A DNA stretch of 41,749 nucleotides from a virus. Below the pieces are notes generated by a model, which was not told where the DNA came from, made no database searches, and saw only the letters and a program-made list of their open reading frames with translations. Shown one piece after another: positions 34,810 through 40,270 of the stretch. Positions within the stretch are counted from its first letter, which is position 1. Each line of letters opens with the position of its first letter. The position numbers were made by a program, and so were the translations under genes. The stretch is taken from positions 1 to 41,749 of the IMG/VR virus record IMGVR_UViG_3300030451_002238; one strand, written 5' to 3'.

Positions 34810-35250
34810 TTACTTACCTCTTCTAGACATCCCACCGTAAAACATTCCTGTCTTACGCATGTCATTCATCTTACCGCCTTTAGCGTAACCCTTCTTTTTA
34901 GGCATACCACCTTTATTCATGTAACCCATTTTGTTACGAACTGCAGTGGGTAACTTCTTTAATCCCACTTGATCGTCTGTTGGTTTTTTTAGTTTCATTG
35001 CGACACCACCTTCACTAGCTCTAAATTTTCTTGTTTTTTCTGCAATCTTTTTAGGTTGCTTTACAAACTGTTTACCTTTTGCTTTGCCCTCTCGTTTAGC
35101 TTTTGTAGTTGCTGCATACTCAGCAGAAGACAAAGATTTTATAGCAGCTTCAGGCAAGTATCTTTCCCCAGTCTTAGCACTAGGCTTTCCACTCTTTGTG
35201 CGCCACTTTTGTTTTGTCCAGTCTTTTAAACTTTTCTGAGGGGCTTTCAT
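34810..35250 (-). CDS. Conserved basic protein with RYLPEAAIKSL / GKQFVKQPKKIA motifs
   Basis: 146 residues from the ATG at 35250, which overlaps the preceding stop as TAATG; an upstream in-frame start at 35316 is less likely. The order is SLKDWTKQKWRTKSGKPSAK, GERYLPEAAIKSLSSAEYAA, TTKAKREGKAKGKQFVKQPK, then a Gly/Lys tail with MPKKKGYAKGGKM and MFYGGMSRRGK. The three-motif block is one I have seen in marine phages and in other organisms next to a DUF5872-type domain. Its function is unknown. The KKKGYAKGG tail is shared with the gene at 35545-35766. Confidence 0.72.
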   Translation of the reverse strand: MKAPQKSLKDWTKQKWRTKSGKPSAKTGERYLPEAAIKSLSSAEYAATTKAKREGKAKGKQFVKQPKKIAEKTRKFRASEGGVAMKLKKPTDDQVGLKKLPTAVRNKMGYMNKGGMPKKKGYAKGGKMNDMRKTGMFYGGMSRRGK

Positions 35251-35540
35251 TATCTGTAGCCCCCACCCTTGGCTTTGTATTGTTTTGCCAACATCTGTGC
35301 TTTTCTCGCAGACCATTGTCCAGGTGCACCACCTTTTCCACCTGCTTTGATCCTGTTGAATAGGTTTTTACGCATAGTTGGTTTAGTGTAATTACCTGCT
35401 TTGTTGACTGTACTACCACCTTTGGACATCCCAACTGCTTTTTTTAAAGTCTTTGCTTGACCTGCATGAGTTTTAGAGGCTTTGCTTAAACCTTTGATTA
35501 CTTTCTTTACTTTATTTTTGTTTTGTTTTGATAAAGCCAT
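35250..35540 (-). CDS. DUF5872-like small basic protein
   Basis: 96 residues. The C-terminal half has NYTKPTMRKNLFNRIKAGGK and GGAPGQWSARKAQMLAKQYK with a GGGYR end, the pattern I associate with DUF5872 (PGQWSARKAQ...Y..GGGY). The N-terminal half is lysine-rich. The stop overlaps the next start as TAATG, so this and the RYLPEAAIKSL protein are made together. In other genomes I recall both pieces in one polypeptide. Function unknown. Confidence 0.72.
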   Translation of the reverse strand: MALSKQNKNKVKKVIKGLSKASKTHAGQAKTLKKAVGMSKGGSTVNKAGNYTKPTMRKNLFNRIKAGGKGGAPGQWSARKAQMLAKQYKAKGGGYR

Positions 35541-35544
35541 TTTA

Positions 35545-35766
35545 CTATGCCTTTACTAGTTTATAACCTTTTGCTTTAGCTGCTGCTCTAAGTTTTGCTA
35601 GTGTCATTTGAGCGCCACCTTTAGCCATGCCCTTTTTCTTCATTGTGCCGCCTTTAGCGTAGCCCTTCTTTTTCATGCCACCCTTTGCGTAACCTTTTTT
35701 CTTCATGCCCATTTTACCGCCACGAGCCATACCTTTTTTCTTCATCTTGTTTCCATGCATTGCCAT
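35545..35766 (-). CDS. KKKGYAKGG-repeat protein without acidic residues
   Basis: 73 residues, of which 22 are Lys and 2 Arg and none is Asp or Glu. It consists of near-identical units (MKKKGYAKGG, MKKKGMAKGG, MARGGKMG) followed by a short helix (QMTLAKLRAAAKAKGYKLV). The repeats are visible in the DNA at ~35620-35735. Such composition suits nucleic-acid binding or condensation, but no family role is known to me. It lies in the block of small basic genes and shares its repeat with the C-terminus of the gene at 34810-35250. Confidence 0.7.
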   Translation of the reverse strand: MAMHGNKMKKKGMARGGKMGMKKKGYAKGGMKKKGYAKGGTMKKKGMAKGGAQMTLAKLRAAAKAKGYKLVKA

Positions 35767-35768
35767 AG

Positions 35769-36443
35769 TTATTTTTCCTTATATAAATTGTTAAAGACAC
35801 GTTCCGTATCCCAAATGTATTCAACATCTTCTTTAGAGTTAAAGATGTTCTGATTAGGTCTAAAGTCTGGTGCACCTTCGCCAGTTTCAAACCAAGCAGG
35901 GTGAGTTACTCTCACTCTATTATTGGGTAACGCAACCATGTTACCTGTGTATTCTCCTGCGTCTAACAACTCCAAAACATGAGATTGTTTATGCTGTGCA
36001 GGATCGTCTGCTACTTCGTTGTCAGTATAGTCAACAGTGAAGTAATACTTTGCAGGGTAAAACTCTCCATCTACTTTTGCTATCCAAGGAGCAGGAGAGG
36101 CCCTTTCTATTTTATATACTGAGTGTGTATGAGACATACAATCCCAGGGTTGTGCTAAGTATGGTGGTAACTCTGTAGGCCATTCCTCAAGGGGGGTATC
36201 TGCCACGAGTGCTGTAAGAGGCATTCTTGCCCACATTGCACCACCATGTATATTCTCTTCATCTTGATCGTCTGATTCACAACCTGTAAAAATAACTTGA
36301 AAACTTAGTGTTCTGTTTGGCATAGTCGTTACTGCTACTACCATACAGTGCAGGAAGTCTCCATGATATTCCTGCATATTCTTTGTGTATTCTCTTCTTA
36401 CCCATGCTTTAAAGTAGGGTATGTTACTTTGTAGATACGCCAT
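35769..36443 (-). CDS. Conserved hypothetical protein
   Basis: 224 residues from the ATG at 36443 ([19 protein letters not shown]). The start overlaps the preceding gene by 20 nt; an upstream in-frame start (36491) would overlap more. The segment VVAVTTMPNRTLSFQVIFTG and the later DCMSHTHSVYKIE, FYPAKYYFTVDYTDNEV and NMVALPNNRVRVTHPAWFETG look like a single well-folded, beta-rich domain, not low complexity. It is unlike its basic neighbours and neutral to acidic. Similar proteins occur in marine phage late regions as I remember. No catalytic motif is recognised. Confidence 0.72.
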   Translation of the reverse strand: MAYLQSNIPYFKAWVRREYTKNMQEYHGDFLHCMVVAVTTMPNRTLSFQVIFTGCESDDQDEENIHGGAMWARMPLTALVADTPLEEWPTELPPYLAQPWDCMSHTHSVYKIERASPAPWIAKVDGEFYPAKYYFTVDYTDNEVADDPAQHKQSHVLELLDAGEYTGNMVALPNNRVRVTHPAWFETGEGAPDFRPNQNIFNSKEDVEYIWDTERVFNNLYKEK

Positions 36444-36729
36444 CTTTTTTGTGTTTCCTTCGCAATTCTGCTTTAGCTTGTTTAAAGACATTTGCTATCG
36501 CTGTCTTGCCCATGACTTTAGCACGTTGTTCTGCTACGGTCAATATTTGGATCTTTCTTGCGTAAGGCTTCTTTATTCTTTTTACTTTAGCTACTGTAGC
36601 TCTGGCATCAGCCATTGTAGCAAATTTGATGGACACCGTATCTTTTGGGTTCTCGTCTGTGTATAGTCTACGTCCAGACCCTTTTGGTTTTTTACCTGTT
36701 CCTACTTTTGGATCTTTTCGCTTTGCCAT
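36424..36729 (-). CDS. Conserved small basic protein ([15 protein letters not shown])
   Basis: 101 residues. The N-terminal [20 protein letters not shown] is a strongly conserved-looking motif, followed by [20 protein letters not shown] and [20 protein letters not shown], then a basic helix. The middle resembles a small alpha/beta domain. It overlaps the upstream gene by 38 nt and the downstream one by 20 nt. I know this type from marine phages but not its job; DNA binding is possible from charge alone. Confidence 0.72.
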   Translation of the reverse strand: MAKRKDPKVGTGKKPKGSGRRLYTDENPKDTVSIKFATMADARATVAKVKRIKKPYARKIQILTVAEQRAKVMGKTAIANVFKQAKAELRRKHKKDGVSTK

Positions 36730-36853
36730 TTTTATTTTTACCTGCAGTGGTTAAAGCTATTGCAACAGCTTGTTTCTGTGGCTTTCCTTCTCTACGTAAC
36801 TTACTTATATTAGAACTTATAGTTTGGTTACTTTTTCCTTTTTTTAAAGGCAT
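36692..36853 (-). CDS. Very small basic protein (KQAVAIAL motif)
   Basis: 53 residues: [20 protein letters not shown], then [17 protein letters not shown] and a lysine/arginine-rich tail. The [10 protein letters not shown] helix is typical of tiny phage proteins of unknown function. The last 38 nt overlap the next gene in another frame. No clear ribosome site is seen, so the start is less certain than the frame. Confidence 0.65.
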   Translation of the reverse strand: MPLKKGKSNQTISSNISKLRREGKPQKQAVAIALTTAGKNKNGKAKRSKSRNR

Positions 36854-36856
36854 TGT

Positions 36857-36952
36857 TTAAGCTTTGCAGTTACAATCAGGACCACAATTTTTATTCAAAA
36901 TTGCGCACCCTATTCTTTTGAAGTATCTCCACATCCATTTTATTATCTTCAT
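36857..36952 (-). CDS. 31-residue cysteine-containing peptide
   Basis: MKIIKWMWRYFKRIGC continues to an end with CGPDCNCKA: four Cys, a basic aromatic N-terminus and a compact Cys-rich C-terminus that could bind metal or be disulfide-linked. Its ATGA start overlaps the upstream stop by 4 nt, which is the main support for translation. Function unknown. Confidence 0.55.
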   Translation of the reverse strand: MKIIKWMWRYFKRIGCAILNKNCGPDCNCKA

Positions 36953-37143
36953 AGTGAAACTCCCATTTTAATTTTTACACACTCTGGTATTGCTAGGTAT
37001 CCTTTTTGTTGGAAATACCTAGCTACCAATACTGCTTCTTCAGTACATGCTTTCTCTGTTTGAAATGTAGCTTCTGTTTTTGCCATCACCTCGCAGGATA
37101 TTGCTTCAGGTGTAGCACAGAGAAGCATAAGTGCCACCCACAT
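36949..37143 (-). CDS. Small secreted or membrane-tethered protein
   Basis: 64 residues. The N-terminus (MWVALMLLCATPEAIS) is a short hydrophobic signal-like segment, and the rest holds three further Cys (17, 33, 55) with a helix ACTEEAVLVARYFQQKGYL. The start shares TAATG with the upstream outer-membrane-like gene, and the end shares ATGA with the 31-residue gene. Three coupled genes, two with export features, suggest an envelope function. The exact role is unknown. Confidence 0.6.
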   Translation of the reverse strand: MWVALMLLCATPEAISCEVMAKTEATFQTEKACTEEAVLVARYFQQKGYLAIPECVKIKMGVSL

Positions 37144-37529
37144 TAAAAGCTGACCGTAGCCCCTACTGTTACGTCACCAAACTCTAAGTCTGAGTCTGTT
37201 GATACTTCAGTATACAAACTAATATTTGTGCTAGGGATTGTGTAATCAACTGTAAAGTCTAGTCCTTGAAAGATGTCTCCATCTTCTAACTCTAACATAT
37301 CAATGTCTGTAGCCATTGTAAAACCTAGACCCATAGCAGTCAAACCTGCTGATGGTGTTAGCTCCCATTCCCAGTCTTCTACACCTGTTGTGTAGTTAAG
37401 ATCTGAAGATGCACCAATAGAGACTGTTTGTCCTGCTACAGAAAAATCTTTTGCGTAAGTTGTTGTGCTTGCCATGATCGCAGCCAAACCTACCCATGCT
37501 GCTACTACAGCTATTTCTTTTTTATTCAT
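37143..37529 (-). CDS. Putative outer-membrane beta-barrel-like protein with signal peptide
   Basis: 128 residues from the ATG at 37529 (AAGGA upstream); a longer in-frame start at 37595 would overlap the preceding gene. A clear Sec signal peptide lies at residues 1-26 (VVAAWVGLAAIMASTTTYA, cleavage after TYA). The mature ~100 residues alternate polar and hydrophobic (amphipathic strands such as GLDFTVDYTIPSTNISLYTE), and the protein ends in VTVGATVSF, with the terminal Phe expected of a BAM-assembled outer-membrane strand. It is small for a classic 8-strand barrel. A phage-coded outer-membrane protein next to lysis genes could block superinfection or aid lysis; both are inference. Confidence 0.7.
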   Translation of the reverse strand: MNKKEIAVVAAWVGLAAIMASTTTYAKDFSVAGQTVSIGASSDLNYTTGVEDWEWELTPSAGLTAMGLGFTMATDIDMLELEDGDIFQGLDFTVDYTIPSTNISLYTEVSTDSDLEFGDVTVGATVSF

Positions 37530-37542
37530 GTAATTTATTCCT

Positions 37543-37839
37543 TTACCATTTAACTTTGTTAGCCCAATACGCAGCAGACATCTTACCTTTTGCAATATTC
37601 TTGCTGTGTCGTGCTTTAAAACTTGCCCTCTTCTTCTTCATCCTATCCGATTCACCTGCTTTGGGTTTACCTGCAGTAGAGGCTCCTTGCTGACCAAAGC
37701 GAATCAATTTATATTTGCCACCTTCTGATGCCATGACAACGTGAGACTTAGTTGGGTGATCAGGAGTCCTCTTTGGTTTATTGACCCCTTTTAAACCCAG
37801 TCTTTTCATTGTCGCTTTGACACGCTCTGGTACACTCAT
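37543..37839 (-). CDS. Conserved small basic protein (SFKARHSKNIAKGKMSAAYW)
   Basis: 98 residues. A KPKRTPDHPTKSHVVMASEG segment precedes KYKLIRFGQQGA, a basic linker and RASFKARHSKNIAKGKMSAA with an AYWANKVKW end. It is compact, basic and well conserved in marine phages as I recall (possibly DUF6321, from memory). Its ATGA start overlaps the spanin-like gene. Function unknown. Its place inside the lysis and envelope cassette is notable, though similar basic genes follow downstream. Confidence 0.75.
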   Translation of the reverse strand: MSVPERVKATMKRLGLKGVNKPKRTPDHPTKSHVVMASEGGKYKLIRFGQQGASTAGKPKAGESDRMKKKRASFKARHSKNIAKGKMSAAYWANKVKW

Positions 37840-38198
37840 TTGTATCTCTCGTACTTAGGGTTATCTTTCCTCCCGAATAGTGTCAGTATAAAATTCATTA
37901 TACCTCTACCAATTTCTGTAGGTGTTGGCAAGAGCCAACCTAAGATAAGGAGCAACATAACCCAGGGTGGTATGTTTGTGTTTATAATATCTAAGCTTCC
38001 CACTGATCCTGTCTCTACTTCTTTTGAAACTACATCTCTACCTGCAGAGGTAGTGTTCTCTACAGACATTACGGATTGTCGATTCTCTGCACCTATCTGT
38101 GCGTTAGAATTTACTGTAGGTCCGTCTGATCCTCCTAGCAACCCCAGAGTACTCAAACCACAACCAGATAAAAATAGAACGAGTATTAACCATCGCAT
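37836..38198 (-). CDS. Lipoprotein with second membrane helix, unimolecular spanin candidate
   Basis: 120 residues. A lipoprotein signal with lipobox LSGC (Cys13) is followed by a Ser/Asn/Thr-rich periplasmic segment (~14-75) and one hydrophobic helix at ~78-94 (PPWVMLLLILGWLLPTP), then an amphipathic stretch and a basic end. An outer-membrane lipid anchor plus an inner-membrane helix in one chain is the plan of unimolecular spanins (T1 gp11 type), which fuse the two membranes in the last step of lysis. It lies directly after the endolysin gene. There is no separate Rz/Rz1 pair in the window. Confidence 0.72.
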   Translation of the reverse strand: MRWLILVLFLSGCGLSTLGLLGGSDGPTVNSNAQIGAENRQSVMSVENTTSAGRDVVSKEVETGSVGSLDIINTNIPPWVMLLLILGWLLPTPTEIGRGIMNFILTLFGRKDNPKYERYK

Positions 38199-38665
38199 TA
38201 CATCATCTCAAAATGTGGGGCATCAATAAAGGGTCTACGTCCTTGAGATCTTCTTAGATCAACGTAAGCCATCATAGCATCCTCTGAAGTTCCTGGATAT
38301 GTTCTTATATCCCCTTCACTCCAGGCTGCTCCCCATTTGATAGCACACCCAACTTCTTCTGCTGCAGCTTTGAAAGCGTCACAGATATCATCGTACAAGT
38401 TCAACTCCCAGGATACTTCTGGTCCTACGTAGGCTACAACATCTACAGCCTGTGAGTATCCATCCTCTTGAGGAAGATGTTTAGATCGCATCGTCTGGGA
38501 TCTCCCTGCAGCTACGTTAGCCTCTTGCTCTTCTATGGTTCTTACACCACATGTCACTCCGAAATCAACGCCTGTCAGTTCGATGGCTCTTTCAACAACA
38601 GCAACGAGATCAGGGTGTACCCCTTTCAGTCTGTCTTTTGATCTTTGACTTAAATTAAAACTCAT
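38198..38665 (-). CDS. Endolysin, M15-family L-alanyl-D-glutamate-type peptidase
   Basis: 155 residues. Zinc ligands and catalytic residues of the VanY/T5-endolysin type are visible: SKHL (His63), QAVDVVAYV (Asp75), and the end FIDAPHFEM (Asp148 and His151). The start LSQRSKDRLKGVHPDLVAVVERAI matches the usual helix of these enzymes. It cuts the peptide stem of peptidoglycan. There is no signal peptide, so release depends on a holin. It overlaps the holin candidate by 4 nt and the spanin candidate by 1 nt: a compact lysis cassette. Confidence 0.9.
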   Translation of the reverse strand: MSFNLSQRSKDRLKGVHPDLVAVVERAIELTGVDFGVTCGVRTIEEQEANVAAGRSQTMRSKHLPQEDGYSQAVDVVAYVGPEVSWELNLYDDICDAFKAAAEEVGCAIKWGAAWSEGDIRTYPGTSEDAMMAYVDLRRSQGRRPFIDAPHFEMM

Positions 38666-38991
38666 CTCATATCCTTCTTCATAGCTATTTTGTTGCCCAT
38701 TGGCTTCCCTGCCATGTATGCTGTTGCGCCCATGTAGGCTGCTACGACACCAGTCTGTGCAATATAAAATAGCCCAAGCAAATCTGCTAGGGCGTTAACT
38801 CTTGAGTCTGACATCAATGGTGTAAAGAGAAAGATAGTGAAGATAATCATCATGCCCATAGCTACCCAGGCCATAAACTTCTGCGATTCAGCCTTTTCTT
38901 CTCGTAGCTCTACTTCGAGCATACGCTCTTTCATCGCTATCTCTTCTGGTGTGATCTTCCCATCACCATCAATGTCAAAATCTACTACCAT
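38662..38991 (-). CDS. Holin candidate with an EF-hand
   Basis: 109 residues. The N-terminus has a canonical 12-residue EF-hand loop (DIDGDGKITPEE at 6-17, with Asp6, Asp8, Asp10, Gly11, Ile13 and Glu17 in the calcium-binding positions), then a helical linker rich in Glu. Two membrane helices follow (~39-60 and ~69-93) and a basic tail. Size, two helices and the position just before the endolysin fit a class II-type holin. The calcium-binding loop suggests gating by calcium, which is inference. An alternative is a transport-like membrane protein. Start and stop overlap both neighbours. Confidence 0.72.
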   Translation of the reverse strand: MVVDFDIDGDGKITPEEIAMKERMLEVELREEKAESQKFMAWVAMGMMIIFTIFLFTPLMSDSRVNALADLLGLFYIAQTGVVAAYMGATAYMAGKPMGNKIAMKKDMR

Positions 38992-39101
38992 GTTAAGATT
39001 GTTCCTATAATAAATCCTAGAATAATGCCTACTGTCAGTGTTTTTTTGTTAGCTAGGATCATTTTTATACTATACTTCAGCTTTTGCCACTGTTTCTTCA
39101 T
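38985..39101 (-). CDS. 38-residue single-helix membrane peptide
   Basis: MKKQWQKLKYSIKMI is a basic N-terminus and LTVGIILGFIIGTILTW a single membrane helix. The ATG at 39101 has GGAGG 6 nt upstream, an excellent site. It overlaps the end of the upstream gene by 32 nt and the holin candidate by 7 nt. Its position before the holin suggests a lysis regulator such as an antiholin, but the sequence alone does not prove this. Confidence 0.65.
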   Translation of the reverse strand: MKKQWQKLKYSIKMILANKKTLTVGIILGFIIGTILTW

Positions 39102-39363
39102 AGTTATCCTCCCACTTTCGTCTTCTATCTGGATCTAGAACGTCAAATCTGGACAACATACCCTCAAGGTACATTGATCGTTCTATCCTATCCAGAGATT
39201 CCCAGTTTCCTGTGTGTTCAAAGTAGGCTCTACGCACATAGAATACATCAGATCTGGGGATGTGTACTCTTCTTAGCTTCTTTTCGTCTTGATTAGCTAG
39301 TGCGTTGTAGAACTCTTCTAGTACTGAGTCTGACTCAAAGTACTTTATTCGGTTTTTACTCAT
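39070..39363 (-). CDS. Hypothetical protein, first gene of the late operon
   Basis: 97 residues, soluble, charged and rich in Arg/Glu/Tyr (FESDSVLEEFYNALAN, then HIPRSDVFYVRRAYFEHTGN and SLDRIERSMYLEGML). It looks like a small all-helical protein, perhaps nucleic-acid or protein binding. No ribosome site is seen, and a promoter candidate (39377-39404) would start the RNA only about 7 nt before the ATG, so it may be read from a leaderless or very short leader transcript. Not recognised. Confidence 0.65.
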   Translation of the reverse strand: MSKNRIKYFESDSVLEEFYNALANQDEKKLRRVHIPRSDVFYVRRAYFEHTGNWESLDRIERSMYLEGMLSRFDVLDPDRRRKWEDNYEETVAKAEV

Positions 39364-39376
39364 TTAGATTTCGGTA

Positions 39377-39404
39377 GTTGTACTTAAAGTAGTACCTATG
39401 TCAA
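39377..39404 (-). promoter_or_regulatory. Sigma70-type promoter for the lysis/late operon
   Basis: On the minus strand TTGACA (39404-39399), a 16-nt spacer, TACAAC (39382-39377), extended as TACAACTAC. The arrangement TTGACATA-N14-TAyAACTAC is the same as in the capsid promoter at 25147-25174. The -10 is weaker by itself (four of six bases). Confidence 0.65.
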
Positions 39405-39470
39405 CATTACTTTTATCTTTTTTTACAAAAAAGGGACAACAAAAGCAGATATAAGGATAATATAAGTATT

Positions 39471-39573
39471 ACTTTAAGTAATTACTGTTAGTATTCTAAT
39501 ATTAGTAATAAATATAAGAATAAAAATAAAAGTATTAAATACTTTAAGTATTACTGTTAGTATATACTATTAG
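39471..39573. repeat. Imperfect direct repeat, two copies
   Basis: ACTTTAAGTAATTACTGTT at 39471, continuing AGTATTCTAATATTAG to ~39505, is repeated as ACTTTAAGTATTACTGTT at 39541, continuing AGTATATACTATTAG to 39573. The copies are about 33-35 nt long and 70 nt apart. Preceding nucleotides (AAGTATT, AGTATTAAAT) are also similar. Possible binding-site pair or origin-type repeat. Confidence 0.7.
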
Positions 39574-39739
39574 TTATACACGCTTCAAGTATAAAACAAC
39601 AAGTTAATACCCCCGATGACACTATGTCACACCCATAAGACGTAAGCATATATTCTTGTATCTTGTTATTATTAAGATAATTCCCCTGTCATCCAGGACT
39701 ACATACTTGTTCTTTGTCTTATACATTTTCATACTGGTA

Positions 39740-39767
39740 GTTATATCTAAATGTGATCACAACTCAA
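39740..39767 (-). promoter_or_regulatory. Second leftward promoter with operator in the spacer
   Basis: On the minus strand TTGAGT (39767-39762), a 16-nt spacer, TATAAC (39745-39740) extended as TATAACTACC. The spacer contains the whole TGTGATCACA palindrome (39752-39761), touching the -35. A protein bound there would occlude RNA polymerase, so this looks like a repressible late-direction promoter. Confidence 0.65.
39752..39761. promoter_or_regulatory. Operator-like palindrome TGTGATCACA, copy 1
   Basis: Perfect 10-bp palindrome in the spacer of the promoter at 39740-39767. The same sequence occurs at 40043 and 40108, and I did not find it elsewhere in the window by eye. It is not a CRP site, which needs a 6-bp gap between TGTGA and TCACA. 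Confidence 0.75.
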
Positions 39768-39924
39768 GTGTAAACCACTTGATTAACAATGTGGTTAACA
39801 GACCTAAAATACCCCTCTCTGTCATTGAGCATATACATATAACGTACACCCCCCACGTGTACCATGCCTGACCCTATACTATATGTTGTATACGCTAGGA
39901 ATACAGGCACAATACTCTGGAGAT

Positions 39925-40034
39925 AGTTTAACATTAAACTACTTTTAGCATTTTAGTTTAAACTTAAAGTATTACTGGCTCAAACTAGTTTAACTTTAAA
40001 CTATTTCCTAGGGTAAAACGCTTAGTATTAAACT
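39925..40034. repeat. AGTTTAA/TTAAACT inverted-repeat cluster
   Basis: Two 16-bp sites of equal design, AGTTTAACATTAAACT (39925-39940) and AGTTTAACTTTAAACT (39987-40002), flank a shorter AGTTTAAACT palindrome (39955-39964). The palindrome AAACTAGTTT (39982-39991) overlaps the second site, and a half site TTAAACT lies at 40028-40034. This resembles a multi-site repressor operator or origin iterons. Confidence 0.8.
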
Positions 40035-40042
40035 ATAAGGAG

Positions 40043-40052
40043 TGTGATCACA
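40043..40052. promoter_or_regulatory. Operator-like palindrome TGTGATCACA, copy 2
   Basis: Identical to the copy at 39752. It lies just after the AGTTTAA cluster and 65 bp from copy 3, which is close to six helical turns, so one protein could bridge the two. Confidence 0.7.
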
Positions 40053-40107
40053 AATAGAGTAAGCAACTATAAACCCTACGTCTGGTCACTAAGCATACTT
40101 CCAGAAT

Positions 40108-40117
40108 TGTGATCACA
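40108..40117. promoter_or_regulatory. Operator-like palindrome TGTGATCACA, copy 3
   Basis: The core is identical to the other two copies, here extended to a 12-bp palindrome (TTGTGATCACAA, 40107-40118). It is the nearest of the three to the rightward genes. Confidence 0.7.
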
Positions 40118-40252
40118 AAATTACACCCAGTAGAACAGATATAGAACAAACCAAGAAATAGCTCTGAGACTTAATATAAAGCTCACTGAGTAGCTTTTAT
40201 ATTTTCGTATACTGTTATTCATAAAATGTGTTTTCCCCTAATTCTGGATATT

Positions 40253-40270
40253 TGTTGCATACTTGCAACA
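40253..40270. repeat. Inverted repeat TGTTGCA/TGCAACA
   Basis: Perfect 7-bp arms with a 4-nt spacer, about 95 nt upstream of the first rightward gene. It may be an operator or an RNA hairpin in the leader. I could not define the rightward promoter with confidence. Confidence 0.6.

Noticed and set aside
35180-35434. 84-residue minus-strand frame overlapping two basic genes
   Set aside because: It overlaps both the DUF5872-like gene and its partner in another frame, with no ribosome site or recognisable motif.
39656-39871. 71-residue plus-strand frame in the control region
   Set aside because: It crosses a promoter and operator, has no ribosome site and looks like AT-driven hydrophobic translation.
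39752-40117. TGTGATCACA sites as CRP sites
   Set aside because: CRP needs TGTGA and TCACA separated by 6 bp; here they are fused without a spacer.
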